64,000 bases of DNA from JBMNUM01 sp050946275 (GTDB lineage Bacteria > Actinomycetota > Coriobacteriia > Coriobacteriales > CADBOM01), in the NCBI GenBank assembly GCA_050946275.1, contig JBMNUM010000002.1:91154-155153 (forward strand), read 5' to 3'. The stretch's first letter is position 1. The number at the start of each line of letters is the position of its first letter. The notes under the pieces were generated by a model. It ran no database searches. It saw only the letters and a program-made list of their open reading frames with translations, and had not been told where the DNA came from. Below are positions 16,879 through 24,978 of this stretch, in pieces. The translations under genes and the position numbers were made by a program.

Positions 16879-17910
16879 ATGAGCGCCGAGAGCGGCATCG
16901 TCTTCAACATACAGCGGTACACCATCCACGACGGACCAGGCGTGCGCACCGAGGTGTTCCTCAAGGGCTGCCCGCTGCACTGCAAGTGGTGCAGCAACCC
17001 CGAGAGCATCAACCCAAAGCGCGAGGTGGGCGTCTATCCCGCCAAGTGCATGGGCAACGACAAATGCGGGTCGTGCCTCGAGGTGTGCTCGCTCGGCGGG
17101 GCTCCCCTGCTCTTCAACCCGAAGGACAACAAGATCGGCGCCATCGACCGCGACATCTGCATCGGATGCATGAAGTGCACCGAGGTGTGCTTCATGCACG
17201 CGCTCAAGTCGTGGGGCAACGTCATGACGGTCGACGAGGTAATGGCCGAGGTCATGGCCGACAAGACGCTCTACGAGAAGTCCGGCAGCGGCGGCATCAC
17301 CATCAGCGGCGGCGAGTCCACCGTGCAGTGGGAGTTCGCGCAAGCCCTGCTGAAGGCGAGTCGCGACGAGGGCATCCACACCTGCCTCGAATCCGCGCTG
17401 CACTGCACGACCGAGGTGATCGACCAGCTCCTCCCCTACACGGACCTGCTCATCACCGACATCAAGCACATGGACTCCGAGGTGCACCGCGAGTGGTGCG
17501 GTCAGGGCAACGAGCGCGTGCTCGCCAACATCGCGCATATCGCCCGGGACACCGACGTGCCGGTCGTCATCCGCATCCCCGTCGTGCCCGGCGTGAACGA
17601 CACGGAGGAGAACGTGCGCGCCACCGTGCGCTTCATGCTCGACGACTGCGGTGGCAACATCGAGCAGCTGCAGCTCCTCACCTACCTCAAGATGGGCGCG
17701 GAGAAGTACGACTCGCTCGGCATCGACTACCCCATGGGCCCGGACTTCGAACCAGAGAAGGCCGCCGACCGCCAGCCGTGGATCGACCATCTCGTGGAAG
17801 TCGCGCGCGAGGCGGGCTTCGAGGAGACGTACGCCGGCTCGAACTACTGGAACGTGAGGGACGCCAAGCGCCGCATCGGCTCCGAGAACACCAAATCCGA
17901 GCACAAGTAA
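16879..17910 (+). CDS. Glycyl radical enzyme activase 1 (radical SAM)
   Basis: 343 residues; GAGAGGAG lies five bases before ATG 16879. The N-terminus reads IQRYTIHDGPGVRTEVFLKG, followed by the radical SAM motif CPLHCKWC binding the catalytic 4Fe-4S cluster. A ferredoxin-like insert has CGSCLEVC and CIGCMKCTEVC. GGITISGGES is the GGE motif for S-adenosylmethionine. The enzyme abstracts hydrogen from the glycine of a partner GRE. GRE1, 3.7 kb upstream on the same strand, is the likely target; GRE2, 7 kb downstream, lacks its own activase and might share it. Confidence 0.92.
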   Translation: MSAESGIVFNIQRYTIHDGPGVRTEVFLKGCPLHCKWCSNPESINPKREVGVYPAKCMGNDKCGSCLEVCSLGGAPLLFNPKDNKIGAIDRDICIGCMKCTEVCFMHALKSWGNVMTVDEVMAEVMADKTLYEKSGSGGITISGGESTVQWEFAQALLKASRDEGIHTCLESALHCTTEVIDQLLPYTDLLITDIKHMDSEVHREWCGQGNERVLANIAHIARDTDVPVVIRIPVVPGVNDTEENVRATVRFMLDDCGGNIEQLQLLTYLKMGAEKYDSLGIDYPMGPDFEPEKAADRQPWIDHLVEVAREAGFEETYAGSNYWNVRDAKRRIGSENTKSEHK

Positions 17911-17950
17911 AAACCTGACAAACACGTCAGACGAGTTTGTCAGATTGATT
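17911..17950. repeat. Class A palindrome, copy 2 (short form)
   Basis: AACCTGACAAAC and GTTTGTCAGATT form a hairpin beginning on the base after the activase stop codon. It separates convergent genes and may end transcription. Confidence 0.65.
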
Positions 17951-18036
17951 GTCATGATTGTTACGTTGCGCGGGGCCGACGTCATCCTGTGACTGCCGGC
18001 CCCGCTTCGTCTTGCACATCGATCGATCGGTTGATG

Positions 18037-19866
18037 CTAGGCTTGCTCCGCCTCGCCCTTGTGCGCGTCGATCCACTCCCGTGTAACCGTCATGTCGGGA
18101 GCGATGCTGATGTTGGCGTAGTGCTCGCTTACCTTCCCATCATTCGCCGCGGCATTGAACGAGAAGTCGACATCGCCGAGGTAATTGCGGCTGCCGATGA
18201 GAATCCTCGAGTCGGTATTGCCCTTCTCGATATCCTCCAGCACCGCCTGGTACAGCCCGTAGGCGTTCTTCCCCTCGAACGAGTAGGTCTCGAAGAGCAC
18301 CTCGCCATCATCGGTGTACTCGACGCCGGAGGCGTTGGACTCGTTGGAGGTGGCGATGTTCACCGTCGCATAGGAGATGTTCTCCGCGGTGATCGTCCCC
18401 GGCTCGACGCCGAACACCATCTCGTGAGTGTAGCGGGGCGTGGCGAGCGCATCGGCCATGATGTCGCCGGCAGGCGAGGGCTGATCCTCGTTGTAGGAGA
18501 CGGTGTAGCTGCGATGCATCACCGAGCCGTTCGCCATCGTGTAGCTGAAGCTCACGGTGCTATCGCTGTACAGCCCGTAGGGCCAGCCGCCGCTCGTCGT
18601 ATCCTCGTCGTACGCCTCGACCAGCCGCGTATGCAGGGCTGCGGCATCCGCGGGATCCATCGCGATATCGCGGCCGTTGTAGGCGACCTGCACCTTCTCG
18701 ACCTTCTGGGGGTCGGGCACCTTGTGGACGACCCCGAGCACGTCGGCGCGCAATAAGCCGGTGACAGCCAAGATGGCCACGGCGAGGATGAGGCACGAGA
18801 GGAGCGACCGCCTCGACACCGCGCGCAGAGTCCGGCCCACGATCATCTCGGCGATAAGCCATCCGACGATGGCGAAGATGATATGGGCGACGAGCACGGG
18901 CGCGAGCACGGAGGTCGTATCGCCGCCCGCATACCCCACCGCAACCACGGTGGTGGCGCCGATTGCGGAGACGACGAGCGCGAGCAGGACCTTGCAGATG
19001 ACGCGGACGGCCTTGAACGCAACCGTCTCGCCAGCGGACTCATCCTTGCGGATGCGGTAGAGCCAGGCCGCCAAGACGAGCAGCACGATGCCGACGATCA
19101 GGTACACGACGATACAGCGCGGATTGGCGACCGGTGGAATCGTCGTGGCGGCGCCGCCCATGACCGCGGTGGCATCCGCGTCATGCCAGAGGCCGGTGAT
19201 CAGCTGGTACATAGGCGTCCACCAGCGCGCCGGACCCTCGATGAGCGTCGCAATGTCGATGCCGGGCAGCAGCGCGGAGATGAGCGCTCCGAATCCGAGC
19301 AGGATGACGACGACCACGCAGTTCATCGCGATGTATACGAGAATCGATCCGAGCACGTTGCCGCAGACGATGCAGGCGACAGAGGCCATGCCGAGGAACA
19401 ACAGCAGGCAGAGGAGCGAAAACCCTATGAGCCGCACTATGGCCGGAATCGCCTGGGACGCACCGACGGATGCCGCCATGCCCATGCATACGAGCAGCCC
19501 CACGACCAGCGGAACCGCGACGAGCGCGAAACCGCAGACGTAGCGCGTCACGAACGACGACAGCCTCGTCAGGGGCAGGCCATGGTAGAAGCGAATCTTC
19601 GAGCGCTTGCGCAGGTGGTCGAACACGAGCAGCGCAGAGAGGAGCGCCGCCGGTGCAACGAGCACGACCATCACGGGAATCGCGAAGTCGACGATGTCGA
19701 CCACATAGGAGGCTGCCTGGCCGGGCATCGAAAACGCCGGAGCGTTGAAGATGGCGATGCCGGGGAACAGCATGACGACGACGAACACCGCCACTGCCAG
19801 CGGCCAAAAGCGCCGCAGACTGTACTTGAAGAGCGTCGGGTTAAAGAAGGATGTCGTGAATTGCAT
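18037..19866 (-). CDS. ABC transporter permease (ABC-2 type) with C-terminal extracytoplasmic domain
   Basis: 609 residues. The first ~390 hold about ten hydrophobic segments; the last ~215 are soluble and probably outside the membrane, beginning after VTGLLRADVLGVV with repeated Ser/Tyr-rich strands. The start overlaps the end of the ATPase gene by 26 bp, with GGGGGG as ribosome site. It is the third gene of a GntR-ATPase-permease operon of the YtrA type, which in Gram-positives often answers cell-envelope stress or antibiotics. The substrate is unknown. Confidence 0.8.
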   Translation of the reverse strand: MQFTTSFFNPTLFKYSLRRFWPLAVAVFVVVMLFPGIAIFNAPAFSMPGQAASYVVDIVDFAIPVMVVLVAPAALLSALLVFDHLRKRSKIRFYHGLPLTRLSSFVTRYVCGFALVAVPLVVGLLVCMGMAASVGASQAIPAIVRLIGFSLLCLLLFLGMASVACIVCGNVLGSILVYIAMNCVVVVILLGFGALISALLPGIDIATLIEGPARWWTPMYQLITGLWHDADATAVMGGAATTIPPVANPRCIVVYLIVGIVLLVLAAWLYRIRKDESAGETVAFKAVRVICKVLLALVVSAIGATTVVAVGYAGGDTTSVLAPVLVAHIIFAIVGWLIAEMIVGRTLRAVSRRSLLSCLILAVAILAVTGLLRADVLGVVHKVPDPQKVEKVQVAYNGRDIAMDPADAAALHTRLVEAYDEDTTSGGWPYGLYSDSTVSFSYTMANGSVMHRSYTVSYNEDQPSPAGDIMADALATPRYTHEMVFGVEPGTITAENISYATVNIATSNESNASGVEYTDDGEVLFETYSFEGKNAYGLYQAVLEDIEKGNTDSRILIGSRNYLGDVDFSFNAAANDGKVSEHYANISIAPDMTVTREWIDAHKGEAEQA

Positions 19867-20746
19867 CGTCCGCACCCCCCATCTCGTAAATGAAAATCTC
19901 CTCGAGGCTCAGCGGAATCGCCTCGACATACTGCGGGCTGAAAGCCGACAGGCGCGCCTGCGCCTCCGCGGGAGCAAGCCGCACGATGTACGTCCGCATG
20001 CGTCCCGTGGCGCTGGTGTGGAGCACCTCGATGTCCTCGGGCAGGGCCGGATCGGAGACGCCCTCCGGGAAGAGGACCTGCACCTTGGCCACGCTTCCCT
20101 GCAGCTCCGACAGGTTGCGCTCGATGAGCATCTTGCCCCTGTCGAGGATGCCCACGTGGTCGCAGACGTCCTCGAGCTCGCGCAGGTTATGCGACGACAG
20201 CAGCACGGTGGTGCCGTACTCGGCGACATCAGCGGCGAGCAGCGACCACACGCGACGGCGCATGACCGGATCGAGGCCGTCGACCGGCTCGTCGAGCAGC
20301 AGGATCTCGGGCCGGCAGCTCATCGCCAGCCAGAACGCGCTCTGGCGCACCATGCCCTTGGAGAAGCGGCGCAGCGGCGTCTTCTCATCGATGTCCGGGA
20401 ACGCCGCGGCCAGCTTGGCGTAGCGCTCTGCATCGAACGTGGGATACACGCCGGCGAGCAGGCGCTTCATGTCGCGCATCGAGGCGCCCATGTGGAAGTA
20501 GATGTCGTCGTAGATGCTGAAGACGCGCTTCTTTGCCTCCACGTTGTCGTACACCGGCTGGCCGTCGATGGTCACCGTGCCGCTATCCGGACGGTACACG
20601 CCCGAGATATGGCTGATCACCGTGGACTTGCCGGCACCATTGGGACCGACGAGCCCGTAAACCGATCCGCGTGGGACCGTCAGGCTCACGCCATCGAGAG
20701 CACGGGTGCTCCCGAAGGTCTTCGTCACTTCCCTAACCTCAATCAT
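19841..20746 (-). CDS. ABC transporter ATP-binding protein
   Basis: 301 residues. Walker A GPNGAGKS (~34-41), signature-region RRFSKGMVRQ (~127), Walker B ILLLDEP and the H-loop LLSSHNLREL are intact. It has a ~75-residue C-terminal extension with a beta-rich appearance, as in YtrB-like exporters. It overlaps the GntR gene by 8 bp and the permease by 26 bp, so all three are coupled. Confidence 0.9.
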   Translation of the reverse strand: MIEVREVTKTFGSTRALDGVSLTVPRGSVYGLVGPNGAGKSTVISHISGVYRPDSGTVTIDGQPVYDNVEAKKRVFSIYDDIYFHMGASMRDMKRLLAGVYPTFDAERYAKLAAAFPDIDEKTPLRRFSKGMVRQSAFWLAMSCRPEILLLDEPVDGLDPVMRRRVWSLLAADVAEYGTTVLLSSHNLRELEDVCDHVGILDRGKMLIERNLSELQGSVAKVQVLFPEGVSDPALPEDIEVLHTSATGRMRTYIVRLAPAEAQARLSAFSPQYVEAIPLSLEEIFIYEMGGADDAIHDILL

Positions 20747-21116
20747 GGTCCTTACCTCCCTCGAACACGCGGGCGACGATGTCGTTCACGTCATCGACGC
20801 TCGCGCCCAGCAGCCGCAGCTCGGCCAGCGTCTCCTCGAGTTGCTCGAGGAGCTCGGTTTGCCGTGCCTGCGCCGCTTCGTCTCCGGACGAGGCGAACGC
20901 GCCCTTGCCCGGAACCGTGTAGATGATCCCCATGGATTCCAGCTCGCGATATGCGCGCTGGATGGTGTTGGGGTTGATTGCCAGATTGGCAGCGAGCTCG
21001 CGCACGGACGGCAGCTTCTCATCGGCCGCGATCGCACCGCTCATGATGAGCTTGCGCATTTCATCACGCACCTGCTCGTAGATCGGCCGCGCGTCTCTCG
21101 CGTTGATCATCAGCAC
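20739..21116 (-). CDS. GntR-family regulator, YtrA subfamily
   Basis: 125 residues: winged helix with RPIYEQVRDEMRKLIMSG, LPSVRELAANLAINPNTIQRAYRELE and the wing IYTVPGKGAF, then a short dimerisation helix pair. This length and layout define the YtrA branch, which lacks a large ligand domain. GTG 21116 is chosen because AAGGAGG lies nine bases upstream; ATG 21110 is the alternative. The operator at 21145 overlaps its promoter, so it represses its own ABC transporter operon until an inducer appears. Confidence 0.88.
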   Translation of the reverse strand: MLMINARDARPIYEQVRDEMRKLIMSGAIAADEKLPSVRELAANLAINPNTIQRAYRELESMGIIYTVPGKGAFASSGDEAAQARQTELLEQLEETLAELRLLGASVDDVNDIVARVFEGGKDHD

Positions 21117-21144
21117 CGCATTGCACCTCCTTCGCAAATCTGTA

Positions 21145-21191
21145 CTAACTGTATTAGTTGTATTAATACAGTTAGCATAGAGTCCTGTCAA
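21145..21191 (-). promoter_or_regulatory. Promoter and operator of the GntR-ABC operon
   Basis: Minus-strand TTGACA (21191-21186), 17 bp and TATTAA (21168-21163). CTAACTGTATTA (21145-21156) and its perfect complement (21164-21175) with a 7-bp spacer cover the -10 region, which is the expected place for repression by the YtrA-type protein. Confidence 0.8.
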
Positions 21192-21295
21192 GAAGGAATT
21201 TTGGAAATGCGGAAATCCCGTCGTATGCAACCCGTCGAAGATCCCCGGAGCTGCCAAAGGTCCCCGAGGCCGTCAAAACCGCCGAAGTGCCCCAT

Positions 21296-21494
21296 GAGAG
21301 ACAAGTCGAGACTCGTTTTTGCATGAGATTGAGGTTTTTGCGGTGAGAAGAGGGCGACTTCGGTTTGCGAATTGGCTTTTGAAAGGCGGTAACAGGGCCG
21401 GAAGGCCCTTTGATTCTCTTCTTGCCGCCCCTTGAGCTCCCGTTTCTACAGCAAAAACCTCAATCTCATGCAAAATCAGCGAGTCTCTTGTCTG
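21296..21494. repeat. 200-bp palindromic element with 25-bp perfect terminal arms
   Basis: The arms 21317-21341 and 21451-21475 (core GCATGAGATTGAGGTTTTTG) are perfectly complementary. Outside them AGACAAG and AGACTCG blocks also pair imperfectly. The 109-bp centre holds a smaller hairpin AGGGCC-GGA-AGGCCCT. No coding potential is seen. It looks like a miniature inverted-repeat element, or a large structured RNA, in an otherwise empty 433-bp gap. Confidence 0.75.
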
Positions 21495-21549
21495 CGGCCC
21501 GCAAAATCAATCGATTCTACCCTCCTCTCCTTCCAAAGCGGCTCGGGGC

Positions 21550-22509
21550 TCATGATTGCCAGGGCATGGGGGTAAACAGCGCTTTCCTCAAAGCCGTGTT
21601 TGACGCGAGGAACCCTTCTGGAAGCTGCCTTCTCTTTCCGAGCGCCTTGGCAATCTGCGGGACCACCCCGTGGAAAACGAACTGGTTGCGAACCTGATTG
21701 AAAGTTAGCGTGACAACCCTTATTCCAAGGTGCTCGATGGCATTGCGCCGGATCGCGTCCCTGTTCAAGCTAGCCGATGATGAATGGAACTCATTGCTGT
21801 CATATTCGATTGCCAATCTCGCGCCCCGCCAAAACAGGTCGCATTTGTAGAAGGGCTTGCCTCCCCACACCTCGACATCTGGGGGAACGTCAATCCGAGA
21901 GTTCATCTCCGGTATCGGGAAGCCATATCCTCCGCGCCTGTAGGGTTCGCAAAGCAGCAGCTCGACGATGGTCTCCATGGGCGAAGCAGATCCGTCGGCA
22001 AGATATCGCAGAGGCGAGACTGCCGTTGCCGCATAAGAAGCCGAATGTTCCTTGCTCAAGAAGGTCTGCAGCTTGTGAATCGTCAGCAACGGCTCGCGCT
22101 GCTTGAATCCACCCGAGTCACCCGTCCCCAACGTGGAGTAGCACCCGCATAGCTCCATCGCCAGCATTTGGCGCTCCACATACGACAAACCCCGCAACAT
22201 GCGCATATACGCCAACTCCGGCGCTTCGACCAAGACGCCATCGCCCATATCGCACAGCGTCCTATCGGGCACTGGCCGGGAATGCACATGGGCGATGAAG
22301 CCATCGGATGCACTGCGTTTCCCAGGCCTATCGATAGCGAGGTGAACTGGAGTTCGCAAGCCCAAAGCATGCAGGAACCCCAGCTCCGAGTCGGTTGTGG
22401 GATGAGCGTTGCCCGTCGGTTTGCGAATCCTCGATCGCGTGCGCTTCGCGTCGTCCGAGCCAAGCGCCTCCCATACTTCAAGCGCCGAGATATTGGAGAT
22501 AACTATCAT
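21550..22509 (-). CDS. Hypothetical protein with C-terminal DUF559-like nuclease fold
   Basis: 319 residues. The N-terminal two thirds, with APELAYMRMLRGLSYVERQMLAMELCG, resemble proteins common in Coriobacteriia that are distantly like AbiEi-type antitoxins. The C-terminal ~100 residues (KCDLFWRGARLAIEYDS, then AIRRNAIEHLGIRVVTLTFNQV) have the D...ExD/H pattern of small PD-(D/E)XK nucleases such as DUF559 and Vsr. No Shine-Dalgarno is obvious, so the start is uncertain. The function is unknown. An array of 11-bp repeats lies 65 bp upstream. The gene stands alone. Confidence 0.65.
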   Translation of the reverse strand: MIVISNISALEVWEALGSDDAKRTRSRIRKPTGNAHPTTDSELGFLHALGLRTPVHLAIDRPGKRSASDGFIAHVHSRPVPDRTLCDMGDGVLVEAPELAYMRMLRGLSYVERQMLAMELCGCYSTLGTGDSGGFKQREPLLTIHKLQTFLSKEHSASYAATAVSPLRYLADGSASPMETIVELLLCEPYRRGGYGFPIPEMNSRIDVPPDVEVWGGKPFYKCDLFWRGARLAIEYDSNEFHSSSASLNRDAIRRNAIEHLGIRVVTLTFNQVRNQFVFHGVVPQIAKALGKRRQLPEGFLASNTALRKALFTPMPWQS

Positions 22510-22573
22510 GGCCGGAATTCTAGGACGCGAAGCACGAGAATCATCGTGAATTTGGCGACTGCCTTTTTGCTGT

Positions 22574-22628
22574 TTAGGTTTTGCTTAGACTCTGTTTAGG
22601 TTCAGGTTAGGTTTTGTTTAGATTCTCG
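22574..22628. promoter_or_regulatory. Five TTAG half-sites in exact 11-bp register
   Basis: TTAG begins at 22574, 22585, 22596, 22607 and 22618, within units such as TTAGGTTTTGC and TTAGGTTCAGG. The spacing is one helical turn, as in direct-repeat boxes for OmpR/PhoB-family response regulators. The array lies upstream of the nuclease-like gene. A second array with the same spacing is at 58168. Confidence 0.65.
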
Positions 22629-22760
22629 AACCTACCGTTTGCATCTTGCCTGCTCAGACCCTATTTCCGCGCGCACGCAAGCAACGCGGGACCCGCGCCA
22701 GCTTTTGCTAGAGAATCGCCACTTCTCTCGGCGAGCGGAAGAGGTCCCGCATCCTGCGCC

Positions 22761-22994
22761 CTACTCCTGGACCTTCATGGCGAGGGAGAGGGGCACGCGC
22801 TTGATGCGGCGGATGTGGAGGAAGGCGATGAGCGTGTAGGCGATCATGCCGACCACGATGAGCACCACGTAACGGGTCGCGGGGATGACCAGCGGGAAGT
22901 TGCCCGCGTAGCTCATGAACACCACCTTGAGCAGCAGCGCCATCAGCACGACGATAATCGGGATGCTCACGATGAGGCTGAACAGCACCGCATA
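22761..22994 (-). pseudogene. Remnant: C-terminal tail of an FtsX-like ABC permease
   Basis: 78 codons are open on the minus strand, in the same frame as and directly after the EttA stop codon. The product has two hydrophobic segments and ends RRIKRVPLSLAMKVQE, very like the last helix and tail of FtsX/MacB-type permeases. No start codon with a ribosome site is apparent; GTG 22988 is possible. It is best read as the end of a deleted permease gene now fused by position to ettA. A genuine two-helix protein of 75 residues is the alternative. Confidence 0.6.
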
Positions 22995-22997
22995 CGT

Positions 22998-24677
22998 CTA
23001 GTCGCGGGTGAGCTTGCGGTGGGCGCGGTGCATCTTGAGGGTGTCGGGGCCGAGGCGCTTCTCGCGGTTGGCCTGGTAGTCCTCGAAGTTGCCCTCGAAC
23101 CAGAACCAGCGGCCCGGATTCTCGTCGTCGCCCTCCCACGCGAGGATGTGCGTGGCGATGCGGTCGAGGAACCAACGGTCGTGGCTCGTGATCACGGCGC
23201 ATCCCGGGAAGGCGAGCAGCGCCTCCTCGAGACTCTCGAGCGTCTCGGTGTCCAGGTCGTTCGTGGGCTCGTCGAGGAGCAGCAGGTTGCCGCCCTGCTT
23301 GAGCGTGAGCGCGAGGTTCAAGCGGTTGCGCTCGCCGCCGGAGAGCACGTCGACCGGCTTCTGCTGGTCGCTCCCCTTGAAGCCGAAGCTCGCCACGTAG
23401 GCGCGGGTCGGCACCTCCGTCTCCCCCACCATCATGCGGTCGAGCCCGCCGGAGACGACCTCCCATACGTTCTTGCCGGCCTCGAGGCCCGCGCGCGTCT
23501 GGTCAACGTACGAGATCTGCACGGTCTCGCCGATGTCGAGCTTGCCGCCGCTGACCTCCTCCTGGCCGACGATCATCTTGAACAGCGTCGTCTTGCCAAC
23601 GCCGTTGGGGCCGATGACGCCGACGATGCCGTTGCGCGGTAGCACGAACGAGAGGTCGTCGATGAGCACACGGTCGTCGAACTTCTTGCACAGGTGCTCG
23701 GCCTCGATGACCTTGCTGCCCAGGCGCGGGCCGGCCGGGATGTGGATCTCGGTGAAGTCGATGCCGCTGGCGGCCTGCGCCTCGGCGGCCATCTGCTCGT
23801 AGCGCTCGAGACGCGCCTTGTTCTTGGCCTGGCGGGCCTTGGGCGAGCTGCGCACCCACTCCAACTCGGCCTTCATCTTCTTGGCGCGCTTGGCATCCTG
23901 CTGACCCTGCATCTCGAGGCGCGCGGACTTCGTCTCCAGGTACGTGGAGTAGTTGCCCTTGTACGGGTAGAGCCTGCCGCGGTCGACCTCGCAGATCCAC
24001 TCGGCCACGTTGTCGAGGAAGTAGCGGTCGTGCGTGACGGCGAGCACGGCGCCGGGATAGCGCGCGAGGAAGTGCTCGAGCCACAGCACCGACTCCGCGT
24101 CGAGGTGGTTCGTGGGCTCGTCGAGGAGCAGCAGGTCGGGGGCCTCGAGCAGCAGGCGGCACAGGGCCACGCGCCTGCGCTCGCCACCGGAGAGGATGTT
24201 CACCGGGGCATCGGGGTCCGGGCACTGCAGCGCGTTCATCGCCTGGTTGAGCTGGCTGTCGAGGTCCCAGCCGTTAGCCGCGTCGATGGCCTCCTGCAGC
24301 TCGCCCATCTCGTCCATGAGCGCGTCGAAGTCGGCATCGGGATCGGCCATCTCGGCACCGATCTCGTTGAAGCGCGCGATCTTGGCGAGGATGTCGCCGA
24401 AGGCAAGCTCGACGTTCTCGCGCACGGTCTTATCCTCCTCGAGCGGCGGCTCCTGCAGCAGGATGCCCACCGAGTAGCCGGGCGTGAGCATCGCGTCGCC
24501 GTTTGAGACCTCCTCGAGACCCGCCATGACCTTGAGCAGGGTCGACTTGCCCATACCGTTGGGTCCCACGACGCCGATCTTCGCGCCGGGATAGAACGCC
24601 ATCGTCACGTCGTCGAGGATGACCTTGTCGCCATGCGCCTTGCGCGCCTTGTTCATAACGTAGATGAATTCAGCCAT
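22998..24677 (-). CDS. ettA: ABC-F translation factor EttA
   Basis: 559 residues, the usual EttA length. Two nucleotide-binding domains: Walker A GPNGMGKS and GPNGVGKT, signatures LSGGERRRVALCR and LSGGERNRLNLAL, Walker B LLLLDEPTNHLD and LLLLDEPTNDLD. Between them an arm and a linker rich in Arg/Lys (QQDAKRAKKMKAELEWVRSS, KARQAKNKARL) match the EttA branch, which gates the first peptide bond according to the ADP/ATP ratio on the ribosome. It has no membrane segments. The start is ATG 24677 after GAAAGGG. A permease remnant follows in frame. Confidence 0.92.
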   Translation of the reverse strand: MAEFIYVMNKARKAHGDKVILDDVTMAFYPGAKIGVVGPNGMGKSTLLKVMAGLEEVSNGDAMLTPGYSVGILLQEPPLEEDKTVRENVELAFGDILAKIARFNEIGAEMADPDADFDALMDEMGELQEAIDAANGWDLDSQLNQAMNALQCPDPDAPVNILSGGERRRVALCRLLLEAPDLLLLDEPTNHLDAESVLWLEHFLARYPGAVLAVTHDRYFLDNVAEWICEVDRGRLYPYKGNYSTYLETKSARLEMQGQQDAKRAKKMKAELEWVRSSPKARQAKNKARLERYEQMAAEAQAASGIDFTEIHIPAGPRLGSKVIEAEHLCKKFDDRVLIDDLSFVLPRNGIVGVIGPNGVGKTTLFKMIVGQEEVSGGKLDIGETVQISYVDQTRAGLEAGKNVWEVVSGGLDRMMVGETEVPTRAYVASFGFKGSDQQKPVDVLSGGERNRLNLALTLKQGGNLLLLDEPTNDLDTETLESLEEALLAFPGCAVITSHDRWFLDRIATHILAWEGDDENPGRWFWFEGNFEDYQANREKRLGPDTLKMHRAHRKLTRD

Positions 24678-24739
24678 GTCGAACCCTTTCGGCCTGCGAA
24701 ACGTTTCCCAAACATTGTTACATATCAACAAGGGGACGG

Positions 24740-24836
24740 AAAACCTGTCAAACGAGGCGGGACTAGTTGACGGGTTTGCTGACGGGTTTGCGCAAAAACC
24801 TGCCAATCAGCCCCGCCTCGTTTGACAGACTTGCCG
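24740..24836. repeat. Class A palindrome, copy 3, in a divergent promoter region
   Basis: AAAACCTGTCAAACGAGGCGGG (24740) is answered by CCCCGCCTCGTTTGACAG (24810-24827). It lies in the 301-bp gap between two divergent genes, where a terminator would serve no purpose. Downstream, GTGCGCAAAAG at 24861 resembles the TGCACAAA motif of the GRE1 locus. No convincing -35/-10 pair was found for GRE2. Confidence 0.7.
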
Positions 24837-24978
24837 GATTATCGCGGACGAGGAAACCAAGTGCGCAAAAGAGGGCGTTTCGGGGTGCAAATGCAAGCAA
24901 AGGCTGTTTGTTGCAGCCCACCTTCTCCGATACGTTTTCCATAGGCAGGAAAGGCCATATCGATCACAAGGAGGAAAC

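Noticed and set aside
22574..22628. 11-bp repeats as a CRISPR array
   Set aside because: Units are too short, without spacers of 25-40 bp, and no cas gene is present.
24740..24836. Class A copy 3 as a terminator
   Set aside because: It lies between divergently transcribed genes and lacks a T-run, so a terminator role does not fit.
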